Assembly (NCBI GenBank): GCA_033032175.1
Contig: CM065319.1
Coordinates: forward strand, 15,969,018 to 16,033,017
Source of the DNA: Saturnia japonica
Taxonomy: Eukaryota; Arthropoda; Insecta; Lepidoptera; Saturniidae
Direction: 5' to 3'
Length of the DNA stretch: 64,000 bases
The position numbers and the translations under genes are program-made. The stretch's first letter is position 1; each line of letters starts with the position of its first letter. This document shows, one piece after another, positions 56,121 through 64,000 of this stretch. Below the pieces are notes generated by a model. It searched no databases and was not told where the DNA came from. It was given only the letters and a program-made list of their open reading frames with translations.

Positions 56121-57562
56121 TACACACACACGCACATAAACATACTTTTTGAAGTCCTTACCATAGATAACATTCAGCACAGTCCTTGCATACAATCAGT
56201 GAAATTTAACGAGTAAAATACAGGCCAGATTTTAACCAAAATTTTTCGTTTACTTTAATCAACCATACACTTGTTGTTTATGAGATTTCACTACTTTTTA
56301 TAGACAAATCATCTCAATCGAGACTGGGTCCGTTTTTTTTAGCATGTGTTTGTTCGGATTATTATTTCGTTGCAGTACAACGGAAATATTGAATAAAAGC
56401 TTATACGAAAAAAAAAAAAAAACTGGTCCGATATTGTTGATCACAATCACGTCACTTGGCTAACCATGCATTCTCATTCAAACTAAATGTGTATGCAAAG
56501 TTTCAGTTCAGTCGGCTGGGGATAACTTTTTTTAAAATTTAGTTGCAAGATTGGACCCATACTAACAACTACAACTCTCAGATGGCCTTAAATATTGCCT
56601 TAATTATTTTTGTTACGTATGTCGGAAGTAGAGGCCCTCCCGAACTGCTTTAACCGCGTGTACTGGCGTAATCATTAATAATACGGAAATACAATGTTCT
56701 ACAATAATATTTGTCCTTAGTATATCTTAAAAAAGTCAGCGATATTATATACATATCTTTTATACATAAGCCACAATAAGAAATTTTGTGACAAACATTT
56801 GTTAAAAATTAAAAAGTGATTTATAAGCATTATTTTTAGACATGGCATTTTATTCCTTACAAACAAAGTTACTTCATCATAAAGACGATCTGTTTAAAAG
56901 AAGATACTTTTCTTTAGATGGTGTTTTCCTTTGTCTTGTTTTTTAATGGACGTTGAAAAAACACCGTGCTTACTACGTCTCATAAAATATTTTAAGCTCG
57001 TTGCAGAAGATGCGCAGTAGGTTGCGCAAGTGTTTATCATCAGTACATACTTGAGTTCAAACGTTGTGTCTCTCGCGAGGGGCCTTGTATAGTCCAAGAG
57101 TTCATAGCCGACACCCATGGACCATTATAATAATTAATAGCGAAACGGCACTTAGGAACAGTGTGGGTGAATAGTAAAGTAAGAATACTAGGCTATTAGT
57201 ACGAATTATATAATCACATTGACACTATTCTCAGACTTATATTAAATAGTAATATTATTTAGTAAGGACGTATTGGTAGCGAAAGTTAGTCCTTGCAACA
57301 TTAGTGGTTGGTTTTATCTTAATATAATAAACTGGCGACAGGACTGTGTGCGTGATGATTGAAGAACGCCCAATTGGTGCTGGAGTGACTCGTAGTCATT
57401 ATGCAAAGCGATTATTAATAAACGTCTTGTATTGGCACTCGCCCTTAACAGAAAGCCTTTACGTGATAAAATTTAATGTACAATGATAGTACCTGCGCGA
57501 GCTACTGCGCATCGTCTGCAACGGGCTTTGCTTCTACTACTAATTAGCATATTATGTTCAAC

Positions 57563-58060
57563 TAGCTGTGCCCGTGGCTTCGCTCACGTGGACTACAGAA
57601 CGCCCGCGCGAATCTTGCTCTCCCGCTCCCGGCTATTTTAACGATTTAAATGCTTATTGTGGGTGTTCCTTAGAAGATAGGCGTATATTCTCGCTGACTT
57701 TTTTGAAGGTCTTTTCAATGTCTACAAGTATGTAGTATCGTAATTTGCTATAACTCTTATGGTTTACTTAGCGTAAGCCATTTAAGTACCCGAATTGATG
57801 CACCACGACCAGTTTTTTTTCTCATTTGAATAGAACCCTAATTCTTTTTCTAAAATAAAAGTAGCTAAGTTACTCCCTATATAATCAGCGATCTATCAGT
57901 GATAGTCCCGTCAAAATCGGCCCAACGGTTTCGGAACAAACAGACAGACCAAAAAAAAAAAAAAATTGGTGTTTTATTGGTATATATATACCATATGCAT
58001 TTAGTAAAAAACTGTTATTTTGACATTACAAACAGACACTTCAATTTTATTAATTGTTTA
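57563..58060 (+). repeat. CTAGCTGTGCCCG repeat, near full-length copy
   Basis: Runs from ACTAGCTGTGCCCGTGGCTT through CTCCCGGCTATTTTAAC, TTTGCTATAACTCTTATGG, AGTAGCTAAGTTACTCCC, GATAGTCCCGTCAAAATCGG and CATATGCATTTAGTAAAAA to CACTTCAATTTTATTAATTG. About 500 bp. No ORF. Confidence 0.75.
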
Positions 58061-58656
58061 AATAAAAGAAACGATGCTTTGAGGAGAACATAGCCATAAA
58101 ACCATACCATGATGGTAGACCATTTTTTAGTGCTCGCCTAGCTAGCTACTATCCTCAAGTAGACGGTGGGTGGAGGCTGATGTCTATATAGCCAAGCATC
58201 TGAACCTAGCGCCGTTTATAAACTTAGCGTCTAATCATCTCTGATGACATTATCACTTGATAACAGAATAAGAAAACCAAATGATTAAGAAAAATCAAAC
58301 AATCCAACCGCAAAACACTTGTTCACACTCGTTTTGTTTAGGTATATGTAGTGTTTATCTTGAAACCTGGTTTTACCACAAACTTTTTATTAATTTTATT
58401 AATGAACAAGATATTCTGTTGAGTATTGATAAGTAAGAATTATTATTAACAAAGAACAACAAAAATACGATTGCAAAATACCGAGATTTTTTTAGTTACA
58501 ACAATGAGCTAAATGGTCGGTTCAGTTTTTTAAAAATCTTTATTTTTTTAATCCCATTTCTTTTGAGTCTCAGGCGTTATTGTTATTCTATGTCACTACC
58601 ATAACAAAGAGGGATTTAATGACACGCCACCATTTCTTAAAATCCATTGCTATTAA

Positions 58657-59691
58657 CGGCCGAACCCAATAACGAATCTAGGATCTGAGTTTGAAACCAA
58701 TCTAAGATTGACTACGATCTCCCGATCGATCTTCGAACTACGTCCCAATAACAACGATCAACAAACACGATCCAAGTTTCTCAACAGATTGCAGATCGAT
58801 CTCTTACCTCCCTTACGTTTCTTTCCTTATACAATGAGTTAAGTTTTACACAAATACTATAGAATATATATTACTTTACGGGTATATTGTGTTAACGAAA
58901 ACTGTATGTATTATTACTAATACCTACAGATATTTTAAGCACCTACGCATTATTTACAGTTTTTAAACTATATTACCTACGAAAAAGAATTTTAAAGTTT
59001 TTGGAAATGAAACATAAACTTAGATCTGCCATCTCAGCAATCTGTCATAATACTAATAGGTACCTATTCTGCGTCCAAACAAAGTAGGGATGGCGATTGA
59101 TTTCGAAATACAAATATTTACATTATTTCCATATCCATATATCATTAATATTTGACATTTTATATTATAACAATAATAATAATAAATATTATAAAGAGAA
59201 AAGATTTAATTTTTTGTTTGTAATGATAAACTCAGAACCTACTGGACTGATTTAAAAAATTCTTTTACCAATATAAAGCTACAGTATCAGCAAGTAACAT
59301 AGGCTATATTAATATTTTTTTTTAAATCTCATAAAAATGACGATAGTTTTACACAAAATATAAAAAAAATTCCTACACGGCTGCGTTGGCGGTGTTTGTC
59401 GTATAAAATTAACACGTGTGAAACCGTGGGACACTGCTAGTATAATATAATATTAGTGTGTGATTTGTTTCTAATATGTTGGGATTATGTGTAACTTCTT
59501 CTACCAAAACGGTTATTTAAATAAGATATCTATTAATTAATATTTGTTTATTGAAGATAATCATATTGAACAATAGTTATAAATTCATATAACTACAAAT
59601 AATATTTCATTGCTATTTAAAATTTTATAAAAATAGGAAATGTTTTGTTTTAAGTTGTTATTTGATTGAGACCGCTTATTGTGTTCGGCCG
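58657..59691. mobile_element. piggyBac-like non-autonomous element with TTAA target sites
   Basis: TTAA is present at 58653-58656 and 59692-59695. Immediately inside are inverted repeats CGGCCGAACCCAATAA (left) and CGGCCGAACACAATAA (right, inward), one mismatch in 16. About 1035 bp, AT-rich, no transposase ORF. The TTAA duplication points to piggyBac mobilisation. Confidence 0.75.
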
Positions 59692-60714
59692 TTAAGCTAC
59701 ATCGAATTTATCAAAGAAATAGATGTACTACAACATCAATTAAATATTTACATTCAACAATCTCTAGTCAGATTGTAAACTTTACAGAGATTGTGAACGA
59801 ACACTAATAATTTTGAATTTATGTGATTGTCTTTAAAATAAAAAAATCATGATGCTAATGAGTAGGGACTTGCAAGATGTGAAATTTCAACGGCTAATTT
59901 GTTTCAAACGTTCTGATTGCAGTTTCACCTAACCTAACCAATTAGGGTTAGTTTATAAACCAAGAAAATAGTAAGCGCCAGATTGCATATTTTAATGTCC
60001 TTTCATAATCTATCGACAGTTTATAATTTAGATTGATTATTATAAAAGTAAAGATTTGAAAAATTATCTAGTAACAATAAAATGTCGTTTGGGGACATTT
60101 AAATACATATGCACTCGAAAAAACAGTCTAATAAAAAATAAGCTCCAAGGTTAGAAATTACAAAAAAAAAAAAAAAACACTTTTATTTATAGACGTTTCA
60201 TCTTTACTTTATGCCACAATATTACTATATGTACACAATTATGAGGAATCTAACAACAACTAATATATTAAAATCCATCGAGCTGTTTAGGTTACAGAGC
60301 GTACCAAAGAAATAATATGCCTACATATACTCGATAAATATTAATTACCCTTGTTCTGGAACAGCCAAATAAAAAAAAATCATTAGTTTTACAGAACTGA
60401 GGCCATGTACCTTCCATAGCTTGTCTGTCCACTGTCCACTTGTCTATATAACATGATTTACTGAGTTTCATAGACTAGTCATCTATATATGCTGAGGCTT
60501 GTCGTCTGCCGACCTCGACGATATCTGGACTGAACCGGTATTCATTTGGAGATAATCAGCCGGTGCGCTCCGTGCGCTGTTCTTACGTGACTATATTGCC
60601 GGCGAGGAAATTATTATTGCAGCTCCTTAAGTCTTTTTGAAATACCTGGTAACAATAATAAACGGTAACTATAAATAGCTGACACTTTTAAAAAATTCTT
60701 TATAAATTTTATTT

Positions 60715-61005
60715 CGCGTTTAACCACAATATCATCTTTTTTGTTGTTGATTTGGTCCAAGATGGTGGCCTCCTAATGGGGGAACTGGCTCTTAAGGAAG
60801 CTGCCGGAACACACCTTTTAGGTGCTTCAATTTCAGAGTGAGAGTTAACCAAGCGGACAGTAGAAAATGGCCTAAAACCATGCTACAAGTACGTTTTCAT
60901 CACGATATTTCTTTCACCGAAAGTTCAAGGTGATTGTAGGGATTCGAACTCACGTCGATCGTCGCCATGTCTGTAAACACTACTACTGAGCCATTATTGC
61001 TTCAT
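60715..61005 (-). repeat. tRNA-derived SINE, near full length
   Basis: Minus-strand head: AATAATGGCTCAGTAGTAG (A-box like) and GAGTTCGAATCCCTAC (B-box). The body has CCAAGATGGTGGCCTCCT, AACTGGCTCTTAAGG and ATGCTACAAGTACG. Confidence 0.7.
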
Positions 61006-61654
61006 TATTCTTAATACGAGAACACTTTATAAAAATATATCAATGTAAAAGTTTCCAAAATCAAAGCTGAATAAATATCTTGTATTTGTTGTTTTTACTT
61101 AAAAGTTATTAAATTCATGCTGCCGTCTATGCCAGTATCGCGTTATTATTTTTAGGCTATTCTGTTTTTATAAAAGGAAATATCTAGATTAGCAATATGT
61201 TAATAGGTCAATTTATCGAAAAAACCATACATATGACTCTAGGTTCTCGTGGCCTTAATTTGTAATAGTTGTAAAGTCAAAAAGAGTTTGAAGTTCTTTT
61301 TGTATCACAGAAGTTTCTGTTTGTACAAATTTTGGTAAATTTGAACATACAAATTCAGTTTAATCCGTTTAAATAAAATATTTCTTTCGTATCGTAATAA
61401 CAATTGACTTGAATTAATTGATATCGCGTTGGGGAAAATGACCACCGCATCGCTGCCGCCGGCAATAAAGTAAATTGCTTTACGTCTCAATTCGGCCTGG
61501 CTATTTATAGGTTATCCTAACTGAATGGGCTTATTATGACGTCATATGTCCTTTTGTTAGTACATGTAAAAATATTATTTTCTAGGATATATCGTAAGAA
61601 ACAAACTTACGATTTTACCTGATAAATTGTCATTGTAATCTTGCAATGGATTTT

Positions 61655-61880
61655 TTATTAACCCTCGATGAAAACTGAGGGGTGTTATAAGTTTAACGTG
61701 TATATCTGGGTGTCTGTCTGTGGCATTGTAGCTCCCAAGTGGCTGAACCGATTTAAATCTTTTTTTTTTTTTTTTGTTTGAAAGGTGACTTGATCGAGAG
61801 TGTTCTACAAATCGTTTTAGCCATTTGAAAATTATCAGGCCTTTTCTAATTGATAAATGGATGTGAGAACCTTCCATGTG
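61655..61880 (+). repeat. Dispersed repeat with GTAGCTCCCAAGTGGC block
   Basis: GATGAAAACTGAGGGGTGTT, GTCTGTCTGTGGCATTG, TAGCTCCCAAGTGGCTGAAC, CGATTTAAATC, a T run, then GAGAGTGTTC. I recall similar repeats in moths and butterflies; class not known. A single copy here. Confidence 0.4.
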
Positions 61881-62339
61881 TCTGATAGAGTTGAAATTTG
61901 GTATTCTGTTAATTCAACGACCTTTCGGTATGTTAAATGAAAATAAATTACATCAGTAGGGCTAGCATATTTACTTGGTAAAAAATAGTACAATAGGAAT
62001 GTAAGAATACTTTATCTACATATCTCCGTACTTAATAATTCTAAATCCCCCTAAATATTTATAAACACAATTACAATCTCTCGCGGATACGCTCAATAAA
62101 CAAATAAAATCTACTGATTCTTTAATTCTCACACTAATTTCCACGACAGCCGCGACGGATCTTTCACCGTATGAGTAGGTTTAACTTGGAGCAATTGAAT
62201 ATTGACTAGATTTTTCTCTTTTTATATCTTTTATATATAATAATTTTTATATATATTATATCTTTCTCTTGTACCCCGGAAGACTGGTAGAGAATACTTT
62301 TTATTATTAAGTCCTCCATTTGTACTTTTTTGCACAATC

Positions 62340-62873
62340 TATACAATTAATAAAATTGAAGTGTCTGTTTGTAATGTCAAAATAACAGTTTTTTACTAAA
62401 TGCATATGAACGTATATATGATACCTATAACAAAAAGCCCATTTAAATTTTTTTTGTCTGTCTGTTTGTTCCGAGTAATCTCCGAAACGGTTGGACCGAT
62501 TTTGACGAGACTTTCACTGATAGAGATAGCTATATATATATAGATAGATAGATAGATAGGAGTAACTTAGACTACTTTTATTTTAGAATAAGAATTAGGG
62601 TTCCGCAAAAATAAAATAAAAACCTGGTCATGGTGAATCAATTCGGATGCTTCAATGGCTTATGCTGAGTAAACCATAAAATATATAGCAAATGAATGTA
62701 TTACATCATTGTAGGTATTAAAAATACCTACAAAAAGTTTGGGAAAATATACATCTGTCTTCTAAGGAACACTCACAATAAGCATTTTATCTTTAAAATA
62801 ACCGTAAGCGGGGGAGCAAGTTTCGTGCGGGCATTCTGTAGTCCACGTGAGCGAAGCCACGGGCATAGCTAGT
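62340..62873 (-). repeat. CTAGCTGTGCCCG repeat, near full-length minus copy
   Basis: Reverse complement of the 57563 copy, from AATTAATAAAATTGAAGTG to TCCACGTGAGCGAAGCCACG and GGGCATAGCTAGT. It contains a (GATA)n expansion at about 62541-62560. Confidence 0.75.
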
Positions 62874-62884
62874 AAAGAATATAA

Positions 62885-63200
62885 TAATAACATACCATCA
62901 CGCCTGTATCTCGGAAGGGTTAGGCAGAGCTGTACTAATGTACACCCACAGTTTGCCGTGTATGTTTTAGGTCCCATGTAAATAGGGGGCGAGCCTATTG
63001 CCATTAATTGGGCACAAAGCCAAACTACGAGCTGCTACTGAGAATTTTCATGGAAAAACCCAATAGCACTTTGCTCGACCTGGGAATAGAACCCCAGGAC
63101 CTTGATCATAGCAGTCGAGCTTTTACGACTACTAGGCTAGTTAATAAACCCGATCAAGTTTCTAACCAGCTCATCTCAATGACTGAGATGTTTTCCGAAC
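62885..63200 (+). repeat. Dispersed repeat with GTCCCATG block, longer copy
   Basis: ATCACGCCTGTATCTCGGAA, GGTCCCATGTAAATAGGGGG, CGAGCCTATTGCCATTAATT, then CTCGACCTGGGAATAGAACC and GATCATAGCAGTCGAGC. It overlaps a 77-codon open frame that I regard as non-coding. Confidence 0.55.
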
Positions 63201-63587
63201 GGCTGTTTCACTGTTTTAACGCCTTCTTGTTACATAACTAAATTAAATATAAATATTTTTGATTTTGATAGTTATTGTCACGATAGCTGCAATTTGTTCT
63301 GTTCTCTGGCCTCTAAGGGTTCCGGTATAACAATGAATATGAATTTGCTTCGCTTTATTTGGCCGTACACTTTGTAGACCTTGGACAATCACACCTAACT
63401 ACGCAGTCATAGTAATAAAATAATTATAGTATAAAATTACGTAACACCACACACGTAATATTACGTGGTAACTAAATACAATGTGTAGTAAGAAGTTTCA
63501 AAATTACTTTTGGGCTTCGAAAATTTAATTTAGAATTTTTTAGAATTTTTTTTTTTTATTTATCCAAGGTAATTAAATTTATAATGT

Positions 63588-63940
63588 ATTAGCTGTGTCC
63601 GTGGCTCCGCTCGCGTGGACTGCAGAGTGCCGTTGGTATTGTGGTGACCCCGCTTCCACCACGGTAATCACCCGGGTTTTTTAAAGATAAAAATGCTTAT
63701 TGTTATTTTTTGTGCGGAACCCTAATTATTTTTCTAAAATAAAAGTAGCCTAAGTTACTCTTTATAACATCAGTCCCGTCAAAATCCGTCTAATCGTTTC
63801 GGATATTACCCAGAACAAACAAACCGACAGACAGACAAAAATTTTAAAAATTAGATTTTTCTTACAGGTTCCGTCTACACTTTCATAAAAAGTTGTTGTT
63901 TTGACATTTTTATTTAAGCCTTTATTACTGATTCTATATA
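63588..63940 (+). repeat. CTAGCTGTGCCCG repeat, shorter copy
   Basis: TTAGCTGTGTCCGTGGCTCC, GTAGCCTAAGTTACTC, CAGTCCCGTCAAAATCCGTC, GTTTCGGATATTACCCAGAA and TTGTTTTGACATTTT. The central TTTGCTATA block is absent. Confidence 0.7.
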
Positions 63941-64000
63941 CATACAAACTATATTTTTCTTAATTTACACATCAGGTATCTCTTCTTTAGCGGTCAGCGC

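Noticed and set aside
63008..63241. 77-codon ORF near the right edge
   Set aside because: Lies over a dispersed repeat that also occurs at 50145; not supported as a gene.
1..64000. CRISPR array, bacterial operon or phage-like system
   Set aside because: Repeat spacing, spliced genes and composition are those of an animal nuclear genome; no regularly spaced identical repeats with unique spacers were seen.

Overview
The window looks like nuclear DNA from an insect, most likely a moth or butterfly. It is AT-rich and intron-rich, and it is packed with short interspersed repeats. Several of these are types I associate with Lepidoptera: the repeat opening CTAGCTGTGCCCG, tRNA-headed SINEs, Helitron-like units, R1-type and RTE-type LINE tails, and mariner-superfamily elements. 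The lineage is an inference from gene similarity and repeat style; no marker gene names the species.

Three host genes are visible. (1) At 1348-2058 (+) there is an intact single-exon gene for the RNA exosome cap subunit Rrp40/EXOSC3. (2) From 40264 down to 6706 (-) there is a complete kinase suppressor of Ras (KSR). I could resolve it into 18 coding exons whose splice phases all agree (2538 nt, 845 residues plus stop). It has the CA1 N-terminal region, a proline/serine-rich stretch, a C1 zinc finger, an FxFP ERK-docking motif, a Raf-like pseudokinase domain and a C-terminal RSxSxP 14-3-3 motif. Rrp40 and KSR converge, with about 4.6 kb between them. (3) At 42293-42618 (+) are the first two coding exons (signal peptide and half of an Ig domain) of a secreted or membrane immunoglobulin-superfamily protein. 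The rest was not found and probably lies beyond the right edge or behind very long introns. KSR and this gene are head to head, about 2 kb apart, and a nested hAT-like element fills more than half of that shared upstream region.

The remaining sequence, mainly KSR introns and 42.6-64 kb, is mobile DNA. The one element with an intact ORF is a DD41D Tc1/mariner-superfamily transposon at 47984-49285, with near-identical terminal inverted repeats and TA target-site copies. Others are an internally deleted mariner, an R1-clade LINE remnant, RTE-like LINE tails, a piggyBac-like TTAA element, a pogo-like MITE, a MITE with 34-bp inverted repeats, a foldback hairpin element, and a two-copy element with GAAGTGAAACTTCTTTA termini. 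There are also three Helitron-like copies and at least eight SINE copies. A roughly 96-bp minisatellite starts at the splice donor of the first KSR kinase exon and carries several donor-like GTGAGT motifs.

I saw no bacterial-type system, CRISPR array or rRNA gene. I found no clearly novel biochemical system. The most unusual features are the donor-derived minisatellite, the nested element between the two divergent genes, and the intact DD41D transposon.
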